A stretch of 64,000 nucleotides of DNA from Powellomyces hirtus (GCA_025526995.1 JAHLKG010000012.1:372001-436000), one strand, 5' to 3'. Positions 20,959 to 31,840 are shown, numbered from the stretch's first letter. The notes: a model not told the origin generated them from the letters alone. Numbers and translations: made by a program.

Positions 20959-22173
20959 CACAATGAGGTCATCCACATAGATCAGAATGTACTCTCTGGT
21001 CCCATTCTGGCTCCTGCAGTACATGCAAGGCTCTGCAGTCGACTGCACAAAGCCCATAGATTTCAGTTTGTGGTCAATCTTGTGGTTGAAATGCCTTGCT
21101 GATTGCTTGAGGCTGTAGAGGGGTCTCTCAAGCTTGCAGACCTGTCCTGGATGTTTGGAATCCTCAAAGCCCTCCGGTTGGCGCATGTAGATCACATAGT
21201 CCAGATCCCCTTGCAAGAATGCTGTTTTCACATCCATCTGATGTGCCTCCAAGTTGTCTGTGGCAATGATGGAGAACAGCAGTCTCATGGGACCAAATGT
21301 GGCAACGGGAGCAAATGTCTCCTGATAGTTCAATCTCTCTCTCTGAGAGAATCCTTTGGCAACAAGTGGTGCCTTGTATCTGTCAAGCTCTCCTGTGTGC
21401 TGCAGCTTTTGTTTGAAAACTGACTTGCATCCAATAGCTTTTCTGCCTGTTGGCTGATCCACAAGTTGCCATGTCCCATTCTTGGCAAGAGCATCCATCT
21501 CTTCCTGAGCAGCCTGACGCCATTGCAAACCATCTGGCATGGTCTGGCTCTCCTTGTAGCTTGTGGGCTCGTTTGTGACAAAGGAGACAGCATAAGCAAC
21601 TGCAGCAACGTTTGCAGCATTGCTTGAAGCCTTCCACCCCTCTCCTGGCGGCTTCCTGAGTCTTTTGGGAGTTGGAGAAGGCTCTGCAGCACTCCCATAG
21701 TCAGAGTACAGCTCAGGGGTCCGTTCCCTCACGTTCTCCTCTCCCTCTGACATGTGGGTGTCTTCAGAGTCGTCACTGACATCCTGCAGCTTCATTTCAG
21801 GCCCAATTCCCACTTCCAGGCTCTCAGCGCGCACTTGGGGCATCTGAGCAGACTGGAGGGATGGAATGAAGCTCTTCTCATTGAATTTGACACTTCTGGA
21901 GAACAGGATCTTCTTAGTCTGTACGTCCATAAGCCAGTATTCCTTGCTGTGGAAGCTATATCCCAGCATGATGCACTTGATGGCAGCATCATCCAGCTTT
22001 TGGCGCTTGTTGGGTTGAATGTAGGCATAGGCAATGCATCCAAACCTCCTCAAATGTCCCAGAGATGGTGGGATACCATAGAACATCTCATAAGGCGTCT
22101 TGGGGCATGCAACAGTGGAAGATCTGTTCCTCAGATACACTGCTGTCATGATTGGTTCTCCCCAGAAATGCTT
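20959..22173 (-). pseudogene. Integrase C-terminus to RT fragment of a diverged family A copy
   Basis: The minus strand encodes the end of integrase (MTAVYLRNRS...), the linker and RT up to YVDDLIV, where it runs into the LTR and reads a short nonsense tail. It carries many more substitutions than the other copies (for example ASA to TSP-like changes through the linker and GKSVFKQKLQHTGELD in RT), so it comes from an older or different subfamily. It lies between two LTRs in inverted orientation (20459-20958 and 22174-22673). Confidence 0.85.
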
Positions 22174-22673
22174 TGTTGGAATCTACCTGTGGGCGCCTCT
22201 GGGAGGACTTAGAGCATACAGGACATGTGGGAGGACATCCACTTGTGTCTAGAATCATCTGGAATGATCCAGAATGGTCTAGAACGATCCAGAATAGCTG
22301 GAGAGGGCCTGGGAAGGCCTAGAACACGTCTGGAGCACTGATACAAGCGCCAAGAAAAGGCAAAAAGACACCTTGTAATTGGGAACAATACTAGGCCAGG
22401 CCAGGGCCGTCTTGGCCAAGCTAGGGCACAGTTGCATTGTCACTACAAATGTACTATGATCCAAATTGTTATAAAAGGACGCCCTCTGGGCATCCCCAAC
22501 CAATACAAAAACAGTCCAACACACTCTACTTGTCTAGTACACTCTGCCAAACACTACAGGTGACCTTCCCTACCTTGGGAAGCACCTTCAGACCTTCTGC
22601 AATTCTTGACAACAACCTAGCAACCTATCTGGTATGCTGAGTTCCTGTTTGTAGATGTCAAGACGTCTCAACA
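22174..22673 (+). repeat. 5' LTR of A5
   Basis: Begins TGTTGGAATC and ends CTCAACA, 500 bp. U3 holds the GAA array (about 22250-22300) and a TATAAAA box at 22470. Transcription should start shortly after it and run through the leader into gag. Confidence 0.92.
22470..22476 (+). promoter_or_regulatory. TATA box of the A5 5' LTR
   Basis: TATAAAA in the context TTGTTATAAAAGGACG, in the expected place about 300 bp into the LTR, at the end of U3. The tandem 302-bp U3 units in the other LTRs end at this same box. Confidence 0.7.
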
Positions 22674-22931
22674 GGTTATGAGCCCTGACACAGCTGTCTG
22701 AACATTACTGACTCCACCTCTATCCCTATCTGGGAAACACGTCACTGTGCCTATCACTGGTGCTGCTGAGGACTTGGAGAACTGTTTGAGCACTCGAGAA
22801 GCCTAGATAGCATACATAGGACACCTGCGTCTGACCATCGAACGAGCTATTGTCTGGACTGGACTGGACTGGAGTGGATTTTCTGGAGCAGGTTCTGACC
22901 ACTTGCGGTTGAACACCGGGACTATCCCATT

Positions 22932-25900
22932 TTGCCACACTCTTTGCACAAGATGGCTGGCGACTCTGACATCCGAGTGTCCATTGAGAGGTTCACTGGG
23001 GAGAACTTTCACCTTTGGAAGTTGAAAATGAAGATGCTGTTGATTGAGAAGGGACTTTGGGATGCCATTGACATCAAGGACGGCTCTGGAACTGCCAAGG
23101 CCACCAACACAGCATCAGACGACTGGATACGTCGAGATGAGAGAGCTCTGGCTCTGCTGATCATGTCTTTGAATGATGAGCAATTGATGCATGTTCATGA
23201 GGCTGAATCCGCCCTTGAAGCATGGGAAAAGTTGAGGGAGGTGCATGAGAAGAAGGAGGTTGCCAACAGACACTTCCTGAGACGTTGGTTCCTCACTGTG
23301 ACAATGGACCCAACTGATTCCATGACCATCCACATCAACAACATCAAGAGGATGACCCAGGAACTTGCAGCCATCGTAGCTCCCGTTTCTGAGGAGGACC
23401 ATGTGTTCTCCTTGCTCTCTTCCCTTCCAGAAACCTTTGACACCCTTGTGATGACTCTGGAGTCGACCAGTGAGAAGCTGGACTTGGCTTTTGTGACATT
23501 GTTGCAGGAGGAAATGAGGCGTGCAGATGGAAAGAAGAACTCTGGAAAGGCAGCAAAAGCCTTCTTCACACAAGCTGACACCAAAGGGAATGCTCAGAAG
23601 ACCAACAAGGCTGGGGGAAAGCCAGATTGGAAGAAGGAGGCAGTCTGTCACTACTGCAACAAGAAGGGCCACATCAAGAAGGAATGCCACAAGAGGGCAG
23701 CAGATGAGAAGAAGGGCCTAAACCAGGCCAACTCGACTCAACAGACGCCTGGAGGCTTTGCTTTCACCACCGTTGGAACTCAGATGCCATCCCTGACATC
23801 CAACACTTTGATTTTGGACTCAGAAGCCTCTCAGTACATGACTGGCCGCAGAGAGCTGTTTGGTGACTATGAGAAGATGTCTCCTGTTGCCATTGAGATG
23901 GCAGACAATTACACATTGGAAGCTGTGGGGCATGGAACGCTTCACACATGGGTGATCAACACAGAGGGGAAGACAGTGCCCCTGCAAATCCAGAACTGCT
24001 GGCACGTCCCCAAGATGACCAAGAACCTCCTATCACTGGCTCGCCTTGCCAAAGCTGGAGCTTGTTTTGAAGTGGGACCACAGGCTGCTCGGATCATTGC
24101 AAAGGATGGGATGGCTTTCCTTGCCAAAGAGAACCAATTTGTCTACACATTCGAGACAACACATGGGCAGGCAAATGCTGGGATTGCCCACAATGTTGGA
24201 AGGGACACAACAAGTCAGGACTTGTCCCTATGGCATCAGAGACTCGGCCATTTGAACGTTGCAGACATTGGAAGGCTCACCAAGCTTGCCAAGGGCGTTC
24301 GAACCAGTGGGAGCTTGAGCATTTGTGACACTTGTGCACTCAGCAAAGCAAGCAGAGCGCCATTCCCCAAGGCACAGGCCTCCAGAGCATCAGAGAAGCT
24401 GGGATTGATCCACACAGACGTCTGGGGACCAGTTGAACCGCCCACAATCACTGGATATCGCTATTTTGTCACATTCATTGATGACAAGACGAGATATTTC
24501 CATGTTTGCCTTATGAAGACCAAGGGAGAAGTTGCTAGGCACTATCAGGAGCTGGAAGCAGCACTCGTCCCCCTACATGGAAAGCAGATCAAAGCTGTCA
24601 GATCCGACCCAGGAGGCGAGTACATGAGCAACTTGCTAAGGGACCACTTCAAGGAGAAGGGCACACAGCATCAGAGGAGTTCAGTAAATACTCCACAGCA
24701 AAATGGTGTTGCTGAACGAGCCAACCGTACCCTTATGGAGATGGGGAGATGTTTGTTGAAGCAGTCAGGCTTGGACAAGCGTTTCTGGGGAGAAGCAATC
24801 ATGACAGCAGTCTATCTGAGGAACAGATCTCCCACTGTTGCATGCCCCAAGACGCCTTATGAGATGTTCCATGGTGTCCCACCATCTCTGGGACATTTGA
24901 GGACGTTTGGATGCATTGCCTATGCCTACATTCAACCCAACAAGCGCCAGAAGCTGGATGATGCTGCCGTCAAGTGCATCATGCTGGGGTATAGCTCCCA
25001 CAGCAAGGAATACCGGCTTATGGACATACAGACTAAGAAGATCCTGTTCTCCAGAAGTGTCAAATTCGATGAGAAGAGCTTCATTCCATCCCTCCAGTCT
25101 GCTCAGACGCCCCAAGTGCCTGCTGAGAGCCTGGAAGTGGGAATTGGGCCTGAAATGAAGCTGCAGGATGTCAGTGACGAGCTGCAGGATGTCAGTGACG
25201 ACTCTGAGGACACAGCCATGTCAGAGGGAGAGGAGAACATAAGGGAACGGACCCCTGAGCCGTCCTCTGACTATGAGAGTGCTGCAGAGCCTTCTCCAAC
25301 CCCCAAAAGACTCAGGAAGCCGCCAGGAGAGTGGTGGAAGGCTTCAAGCAACGCTGCAAACGTTGCTGCAGTTGCCTATGCTGTCTCCTTTGTCTCAAAC
25401 GAGCCCACAAGCTACAAGGAGAGCCAGACCATGCCAGATGCTTCACAATGGCGTCAGGCTGCTCAGGAAGAGATGGATGCTCTTGTCAAGAATGGGACAT
25501 GGCAACTTGTGGACCTGCCAAGGGGCAGAAAAGCTATTGGATGCAAGTGGGTCTTCAAACGAAAGCTGAAGGACACAGGAGAGCTTGACAGATACAAGGC
25601 AAGACTTGTTGCCAAGGGATTTTCTCAGAGAGAGGGATTGGACTATCAGGAGACGTTTGCTCCTGTTGCCAAGTTTGGTCCCATGAGACTGCTGTTCTCC
25701 ATCATTGCCACAGATGACTTGGAGGCACATCAGATGGACGTGAAGACAGCATTCTTGCAAGGGGATCTGGACTATGTGATCTACATGCGCCAACCGGAGG
25801 GCTTTGAGGATTCCAAGCATCCAGGACGGGTCTGCAAGCTTGGGAGACCCCTCTACGGCCTCAAGCAATCAGCAAGGCGCTTCAACCACAAGATAGACCA

Positions 25901-26978
25901 CAAACTGAAGTCTATGGGCTTTGTGCAGTCGACTGCAGAGCCTTGCATGTACTACAGGAGTCAGAATCGGACAACAGAGTACATTCTGATCTATGTGGAC
26001 GACCTCATTGTGGCCTCATCAAGCAAGGAACAGCTGGGGGATGTCAAGAAGGAGCTGAGGCGAGCTTTTGAGATGACAGACCTTGGAGAGCTGAATTACT
26101 TCCTTGGGATTCACATCAGACGGAGCAGAAGCACCCGCACCATCTGGTTGTCTCAGAAGAAGTATGTTGAAGAGGTCGTTTCGAAATTCAACATGGGAGA
26201 TGCCAAGGTTCATGCCACGCCTATGGAACATGGACTGCACCTCAGAAACAACATGGCACCTCAGAATGAGACGGATGAGCTGGAGATGAGCTCTGTGCCA
26301 TACAGGAATGCAGTGGGCAGTTTGATCTATGCCATGCTAGGAACACGCCCTGACATTGCTGCTGCAGTTGGAATTGTGTCCAAGTACCTTGCAAAGCCTG
26401 GAAAGGAGCATTGGAGTGCTGCCAAGCGGATCATCAGATACCTGAAGGGCACAAGCGAACTTGGAATCCTTCTGGGAGGCAAAGAGAATGTCTCTGAGCC
26501 TAGGAAGCTGGTTGGATACTCGGATTCCGACTATGCTGGATGTTTGGACACAAGGAGATCAACCACTGGATTCATCTTCATGTTCAACGGGCCTATCACC
26601 TGGCAATCCAAGCGGCAGACCACTGTAGCTCTTTCAAGCACGGAAGCAGAGTACATGGCACTAGCCCAGTGCACCAAGGAAGCTGTTTGGCTTCGTCTGC
26701 TTGCAGGGGAGCTCGGATTCAAGCAGGATGGACCCACAATGCTCTTTGAGGACAACCAGGGTGCCATTGCTCTTGCTAAGAACCCGACATTGCATGCCAG
26801 CACCAAACACATTGAAGTGAGGTACCACTTTATCAGAGAAGCACTAGGACGCTTGGAGATTGCATTAGAGTATCTCTCGACTCAGGACATGGTTGCAGAC
26901 ATCTTGACAAAACCACTGGCTAGGGATCAGTTCTTGAAGCTGAGGGACGCCTGTGGGATTACAAAACATGTTTTGTGA
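22932..26978 (+). CDS. Gag-Pol polyprotein of A5, 1348 codons, protease active site altered
   Basis: Full-length uninterrupted frame; the more likely start is the second Met (22953, MAGDSD), shared by all copies. Zinc knuckle at residues 239-252 (CX2CX4HX4C). Protease: the active-site triplet is Asp-Ser-Glu (residues 296-298) instead of Asp-Ser-Gly, and the flanking Trp and His are also changed. Integrase D496, D559 and E595 give DD35E. RT YVDD is at 1021-1024. RNase H contains DSDYAGC and STEAEYMAL. Gag and Pol are in one frame with no frameshift site, as in Tnt1-like copia elements. An open frame suggests recent origin, yet the Gly to Glu change at the aspartic protease triad is expected to abolish processing, so the copy may move only if helped. 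Confidence 0.92.
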   Translation: MPHSLHKMAGDSDIRVSIERFTGENFHLWKLKMKMLLIEKGLWDAIDIKDGSGTAKATNTASDDWIRRDERALALLIMSLNDEQLMHVHEAESALEAWEKLREVHEKKEVANRHFLRRWFLTVTMDPTDSMTIHINNIKRMTQELAAIVAPVSEEDHVFSLLSSLPETFDTLVMTLESTSEKLDLAFVTLLQEEMRRADGKKNSGKAAKAFFTQADTKGNAQKTNKAGGKPDWKKEAVCHYCNKKGHIKKECHKRAADEKKGLNQANSTQQTPGGFAFTTVGTQMPSLTSNTLILDSEASQYMTGRRELFGDYEKMSPVAIEMADNYTLEAVGHGTLHTWVINTEGKTVPLQIQNCWHVPKMTKNLLSLARLAKAGACFEVGPQAARIIAKDGMAFLAKENQFVYTFETTHGQANAGIAHNVGRDTTSQDLSLWHQRLGHLNVADIGRLTKLAKGVRTSGSLSICDTCALSKASRAPFPKAQASRASEKLGLIHTDVWGPVEPPTITGYRYFVTFIDDKTRYFHVCLMKTKGEVARHYQELEAALVPLHGKQIKAVRSDPGGEYMSNLLRDHFKEKGTQHQRSSVNTPQQNGVAERANRTLMEMGRCLLKQSGLDKRFWGEAIMTAVYLRNRSPTVACPKTPYEMFHGVPPSLGHLRTFGCIAYAYIQPNKRQKLDDAAVKCIMLGYSSHSKEYRLMDIQTKKILFSRSVKFDEKSFIPSLQSAQTPQVPAESLEVGIGPEMKLQDVSDELQDVSDDSEDTAMSEGEENIRERTPEPSSDYESAAEPSPTPKRLRKPPGEWWKASSNAANVAAVAYAVSFVSNEPTSYKESQTMPDASQWRQAAQEEMDALVKNGTWQLVDLPRGRKAIGCKWVFKRKLKDTGELDRYKARLVAKGFSQREGLDYQETFAPVAKFGPMRLLFSIIATDDLEAHQMDVKTAFLQGDLDYVIYMRQPEGFEDSKHPGRVCKLGRPLYGLKQSARRFNHKIDHKLKSMGFVQSTAEPCMYYRSQNRTTEYILIYVDDLIVASSSKEQLGDVKKELRRAFEMTDLGELNYFLGIHIRRSRSTRTIWLSQKKYVEEVVSKFNMGDAKVHATPMEHGLHLRNNMAPQNETDELEMSSVPYRNAVGSLIYAMLGTRPDIAAAVGIVSKYLAKPGKEHWSAAKRIIRYLKGTSELGILLGGKENVSEPRKLVGYSDSDYAGCLDTRRSTTGFIFMFNGPITWQSKRQTTVALSSTEAEYMALAQCTKEAVWLRLLAGELGFKQDGPTMLFEDNQGAIALAKNPTLHASTKHIEVRYHFIREALGRLEIALEYLSTQDMVADILTKPLARDQFLKLRDACGITKHVL
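26961..26976. repeat. 16-bp perfect palindrome at the pol stop codon
   Basis: ACAAAACATGTTTTGT overlaps the last codons of A5 pol. In the other copies one base differs (TTTCGT). Its position just before the 3' LTR could be chance or a structural element. Confidence 0.4.
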
Positions 26979-26985
26979 GTGAAAG

Positions 26986-27485
26986 TGTTGGAATCTACCT
27001 GTGGGCGCCTCTGGGAGGACTTAGAGCACACGGGACATGTGGGAGGACATCCACTTGTGTCTAGAATGGTCTGGAATGGTCCAGAATGGTCTAGAACGAT
27101 CCAGAATAGCTGGAGAGGGCCTGGGAAGGCCTAGAACATGTCTGGAGCGCTGATAGAAGCGCCAAGAAAAGGCAAGAAGACACCCTGGGATTGGGAACAA
27201 TACTAGGCCAGGCCAGGGCCGTCTTGGCCAAGCTAGGGCACAGTTAGATTGTCACTACACATGTACTATGATCCAAATTGTTATAAAAGGACGCCCTCTG
27301 GGCATCCCCAACCAATATAATAACAGTCCAACACACTCTACTTGTCTAGTACACTCTGCCAAACACTACAGGTGACCTTCCCTACCTTGGGAAGCACCTT
27401 CAGACCCTCTGCAAGTCTTGACAATAACCTAGCAACCTATCTGGTATGCTGAGTTCCTGTTTGTAGATGTCAAGACGTCTCAACA
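26986..27485 (+). repeat. 3' LTR of A5
   Basis: 500 bp, TGTTGGAATC to CTCAACA. It differs from the 5' LTR at a number of sites, for example in the GAA array and in CTGGAGCGCTGATAGAAG versus GAGCACTGATACAAG, more than expected for a very young insertion. Its right end joins family B copy 2 at 27486. Confidence 0.92.
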
Positions 27486-27989
27486 CCAGGCGGCCAACAC
27501 CATGGCAGAAGCGGCGGGGGGTCCAGCCAGCCCCTTGACCACAGCGGACGCATGTGTTAAGGCTGTGGCTGTGGCTTGAATTGATGTATCGGACGCGTTT
27601 GTCATTACATTGGATGTGTTTGTCCATTTCTTTGACTCAGTAAATGTATTTTCCGGTGTATGAGTCGGTGAGCTTGACGCGTTTGTCCTTGAGCAAGTTT
27701 GGGTGACAGAAGCCATCGGAGTTGGTGAGATGTGAAACATTCCCCAAACAGGACGTGTGGTGATGCTGTTTATAGTGCGGTTGCAGTCTTGAATGACGGC
27801 GCTCTCATCTTCAGAGGTAACTCTCTTTCCATCTTTGGCGAGTGCGGAGACTGAGATGAGGGTTTTTGCGAGTTTTGGAACATAGAGAACATCAGTGAGA
27901 GGTACATCTCCATCTGAAAGCTTCAAGGTAGCATTCCCTTTCGCTTTGGCATCCAGAAAGGTGTTGTTTCCAAATCTGATGCACGTCAA
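27480..27989 (-). pseudogene. Protease/linker part of family B pol, copy 2
   Basis: Frame of 169 codons matching the region after the protease active site in copy 3 ([47 protein letters not shown]). It continues into a Ser/Thr/Ala-rich linker that differs from that of copy 3. The active-site Asp region lies upstream in another frame. Confidence 0.65.
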
Positions 27990-28597
27990 ATGCTTTTTGT
28001 AGGATTTGAGAATGAAATATCCATTGTCATGTGCTGTGAGCAGCCCGAATCCAGATTTGCCAATGTAGTGGCATTGTGCGCTTTTGCAATGTTGGCATTA
28101 TGAGCGGGTTTCAAGGCTTTGACAGCCTTGGTCTTGAGGGGACAATTGAATGGAGTATGTTCATTTGAATTGCATAACTAACAGGGGAAGTTCTGTCTCT
28201 TCTTCGAGTCTGTGGTCTTCTTCGCATCGGTCTTCTTGTGACTTGAGCCGTCTTTCTTTGAAGGTTGGGCTTCGAGCGCGATGTTTTCGCTCTTCTTGGC
28301 ACAATGGTTGTTTTGGTTACTCTTGTTACTTCCATTGTCCAAACGTTTGGCGGCCGCTTGTAGGCCTTTGAGATCTTTGAAACTTTGGGTTCTGACGAGC
28401 TCCGCTTGATGTTCGTTCATGCCTCAAAGGTAGAACCATTTGTAGACTAGAATCGGGATGTCCGAGACAAGTTGACTGGTAATCTTTGTGAAAGACCTTC
28501 TGTACTGTGAGATGGTATGGCTTCCTTCTCATAGTCTTTCAAGCTGAGTGAGTAGGGTCTCCTCGTGATCAGTTTGTTGGTAATGTCAAAGGAACGG

Positions 28598-29389
28598 TCA
28601 CTTGAAAGTTTGCCAATTTGTGATGGGAGGATATTTCCCTTCATCTTCCTTCTTGCAGTAATGTCCGTACCATTGCTTTGCATCACCAGTGAGCTTGCTG
28701 AATATGAAGGAGAGTTGTTCTTCTCCAGGTACAGATTTGAGGCAAAAGACCACATCAACTTGATCAACGAAGTCGACAAGTTTTGGATGATTTCCCGTTC
28801 CGTTGAATTTCATAACTTCATTGATCGCTGATTCAAAGAATTTGAATGATGTGTGCTGGACTTCACAGTCTTTGCTCTTTCGGCTGCTTGTAGTTGTAGT
28901 GCTCTCCGTTGGGAAAGGCGGACGAAAGTGAGGGGCAACTGGGGCTTCAACTCCGCCGTGAGCAACAAGATTTCGCGCAAAAGAATACCCAGGGCCTCCT
29001 TTTGGGCTTTGCATCGGTGAAACGGGTAGATTGTAGCCACTGATGTGAGTATTTCCATTTTCAAACTTCTCATGTTGATGGGAAGGTGTTGTAGCAAGAG
29101 GATTTGACTTAGTCAAGAGAGTCTTCTCCAACTTCTCAATCCAATGGTCGAACTTTTCGTTCATTTCCATCTTGAACCTCTGCAGAAGGTGCATGACTAT
29201 GTCAGTCTGCGGTCCGGTCAGTTCTGTCGCCGGTTCTGCATGAATTTCTCCAGGATTCATCTCATCCACATTGGCATCTGCTTCGTGGGAATCATGGTAG
29301 ATCGAGGCATCGATATTAACGTCTTCTTCAGCGTCAGGACCCAGTTTGGCTTCTTGTGTGGCTTGACGGGCTTGTTGGCGGGTCTGCAC
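28598..29389 (-). pseudogene. Gag (capsid part) of family B, copy 2
   Basis: 263-codon frame identical in sequence to the copy 1 frame, with the same capsid motif (LTGDAKQWY) and the same premature end. Confidence 0.7.
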
Positions 29390-29532
29390 TCCTTAAATGG
29401 GAGATCTTGCAGTAGCGTCTTGACGGTGTGCTCGGTACTTTCTTGGCACTTGAATTTGACAGAAGACTGGTAGCTTACAGGTTTTACAAAGGGAGAATGA
29501 CTCGAATTTGACCGGTCTTAGGGCTCATAACC

Positions 29533-29900
29533 TATTGGAGATATTGGCACTTCCAGTACTTTATCGGAATTGCAGAGGATTGGCTGAATTCGATGCAGCC
29601 TCCAGTATACTTCGTAAGAGGGGGTTACAGAGCTCTTCTGTGATGCAGTTGACGATGTAGCATTGTCAGATGCACGGAGATGTAATGTATGTGAATGTAT
29701 TTTTTATGTCTTAAAGTCCTATCGGTAATGTCTCGCTTCGAGTGTTCTAATCTACTTTTTCTCCAATCACATGATCACACGTAATCCAATTCAGCTCTTA
29801 GCGTTACCGGTATGGTGGTCACGCATTCTAGTCGGAGAATCCAAGTAAGGATCTAATGTAAGGACCAAACGTTGAGTACGCAAATCTCAACATTCCAATA
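29533..29900 (-). repeat. LTR of family B (copy 2), 368 bp
   Basis: TATTGG to CCAATA. The primer site (AGGGCTCATAACC) abuts on the left and a gypsy integrase relic on the right. Confidence 0.85.
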
Positions 29901-30592
29901 AGTCCATCCAGGTGGTTGCGGTGTTCGACCGAGTTCAACTTCATATGGTGTAAGACCATTAAGAAGTCGACAGGGAGTTGAATTGATAGTTTTCGCCAGA
30001 GTAATTCAGATATTTTTGCATAATGGACTTAGTGGTCTGAATGGCTCGCTCGCAATGTTCGTCCATTTGTTGGTGTCGAGCTGTAGAAAACTGATGTTTT
30101 GTTCCCAATAGAGCAACAAACGCTTCGAAAAATTCAGCAAGGGCACGTGTTTCTCGATCTGAGATGAATAATGCAGGTGTCCCATATGCTTCCATATTCT
30201 ACTCAAATATAAATGAGCTAACCGTTTTGAAGGTAGAGGACCCTCAACTTCAACCACATGCACATGTTGACTAACATCGTCAGTAACACACAGGCATTGT
30301 GGTGTGCCCGAGATTGCTTTCGAATTTGGCAGTGAGAACAGATCGAATCCTTGCGTGTGATGTATGGAGTTTGGGATTGGCAATGGTCAAAGGAAACAGT
30401 TCTTGGGAGGGGGTGTCAAAGCTCAACATTTCTGACAAGTTCGAATGAAGCTCCGGATGTCATGTTGCATTTGAGGCCAAAAGAATCGAAGGAGTAACTT
30501 CGCATAGGTAGCATCTTCTCCCATGTGGCCACCATTTGGTAAGGCATCATGATATTCTAGCAAGACACAAGGGCGTAGTGTTTCTGGCACGC
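29901..30592 (-). pseudogene. Ty3/gypsy integrase relic
   Basis: On the minus strand, in several frames: an H2C2 zinc-binding domain (VPETLRPCVL..HD....GHMG, then C..C), the integrase core (LFISDRETR, TARHQQMDEHCERAI) and the C-terminal NGLTPYEVELGR. It is similar to, but clearly diverged from, the gypsy element at 31410-37636. Family B copy 2 is inserted at its left end, and its right end is fused to the RNase H start of family B copy 3. Multiple frameshifts make it a fossil. Confidence 0.75.
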
Positions 30593-31409
30593 CGTGAAGG
30601 GTAACATTATTTCCGCTGATGCAGAGGCTGTAATCTGATGTTCCCCATAGGTAGCGAAGAACGCGCTTTGCAGCTTGCAGATGTTGAGGCAAAGGGTTGC
30701 TTGCAAAGCGAGAAAGCATACTGACCGCAACAGCGATGTCAGGACGCATGCATATCATCAGGTACATGAGAAAACCAACGATTTCGCGATATTCTCCTTC
30801 TTGCGGGTTAGGTGAAGTCTTTGTATTTTCAACTTCGTAGGGTTTGAGCTTGGTCTGGTCCATTGGAGTGTTGACGGGCTTGCAATCTTGCATACCAAAG
30901 TGCTTGAGGATTTCATTTACATATGACTCTTGATTGAGATAGATGACGTGCCTTGAGTAATCGCGTCGAAGTCTCATTCCCAGGTAGTGGTTGACTTCGC
31001 CTAGGTCTGTCATGTTGAACTTGTTGTGCAGGGATGTCTTGATTGACGAGATTTCCGATTCGGTCTTTGCGAAAATGAGGAGGTCGTCAACGTAGACGGA
31101 GATGTACTGCGATGAGTCACTTTCAGGTAGAGTTCTGATGTAGACAGCAATGTCATTTGCCAGGCGCTTGAATCCCAAAGAAGTCAGTTCTTTGTGAAGT
31201 AGGGAGTACCATTCGCGTGGGGCTTGTTTCAGACCGTAAAGGGCCTTTTGGAGTCGAAGGATGGTCCCGGGCGGAAAGCCAAAGCCTTCAGGGGCATAGA
31301 TCAGGATGGTCTCGCTAACAATCCCATTCAGGAATGGGGTTACTACATCCATTTGATGGCATTTCATGCCTAGACTGGCGGCGAGAGCGAGGAGGACACG
31401 GTGGGTAGC
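30592..31409 (-). pseudogene. RT/RNase H half of family B copy 3
   Basis: Encodes THRVLLALAASLGMKCHQMDV, the RT core with YVDDLL, YLGMRL, and MRPDIAVAVSMLSRF, ending LRYLWGTSDYSLCISG before fusion to the gypsy relic. The frame is open across RT. The upstream half of RT lies beyond the gypsy insertion at 37642. Confidence 0.85.
31405..31409 (+). repeat. Target-site duplication, left (GTAGC)
   Basis: GTAGC immediately before the left gypsy LTR matches GTAGC at 37637-37641 immediately after the right LTR. Confidence 0.9.
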
Positions 31410-31830
31410 TGTGAGATGGCCATCCTGGCATATTTATACTTTACTTATTTTTCGGCTAGTAAAAAGCCATATCCCAAGTTAAGGCAGACGCGCCTCACAA
31501 GCGATTACCCAATCCCTCATAAGCAGAACTCCCCACAAGTTTACCCCGTGGTCTCAGTACTGCGCAGCTACACTGCCATCGCTGCACTGCCATAAGTCCC
31601 TAGATGATCTCCCCGTTCTCCACAAGTTAGTTAGAGACTAAGAACCCGAGAACCTCATATATAAACGAGAAGGAAGGAACCCCCGTAGAGATCATCATCC
31701 ATCAACACGTAAACCTCTCATCAATCTCTTTTCAATCGAAATCAGTCCTCTTTACCCTTCAATCCTTTCATTTCCTCTGCCGTTGCTCGAACGACAAGTC
31801 TCTTCCGCCTTGAAACATAGGCTCCTCACA
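31410..31830 (+). repeat. 5' LTR of the gypsy element (421 bp)
   Basis: TGTGAGATGG to GGCTCCTCACA. The ends form a TGTGAG/CTCACA inverted repeat. A TATATAAACG motif near 31659 is a plausible TATA box. Confidence 0.92.
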
Positions 31831-31840
31831 TGGTAGCACC
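31831..31840 (+). other. Primer-binding site of the gypsy element
   Basis: TGGTAGCACC directly follows the LTR. It matches the complement of an initiator tRNA-Met acceptor end (TGGTAGCGCC for yeast) with one difference, so this family probably primes from the tRNA 3' end, unlike families A and B. Confidence 0.6.

Larger units (their letters stand above)
22174..27485 (+). mobile_element. Complete Ty1/copia family A element A5
   Basis: The only family A element here with its own two 500-bp LTRs (22174-22673 and 26986-27485), primer site (22674-22687), leader, one uninterrupted gag-pol frame and a short purine-rich site before the 3' LTR. Total length is 5312 bp. It is on the plus strand, opposite to the rest of the array. 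The flanks (GCTTT before, CCAGG after) do not form a target-site duplication, so one or both edges were rearranged after insertion. Confidence 0.93.
27486..29900 (-). mobile_element. Ty1/copia family B, copy 2 (5' part only)
   Basis: Minus-strand 5' portion: LTR (29533-29900), primer site, gag pieces, and the protease/pre-integrase linker ending at 27486, where A5 begins. Integrase, RT and the 3' LTR are missing. From 28032 rightwards it is a near-perfect copy of the window's first 2 kb. The capsid frame (28598-29389) and the zinc-knuckle and protease frames are separated by frameshifts. Confidence 0.85.

Noticed and set aside
22169..27490. Target-site duplication of A5
   Set aside because: The five bases on either side (GCTTT and CCAGG) differ, so no duplication can be claimed.
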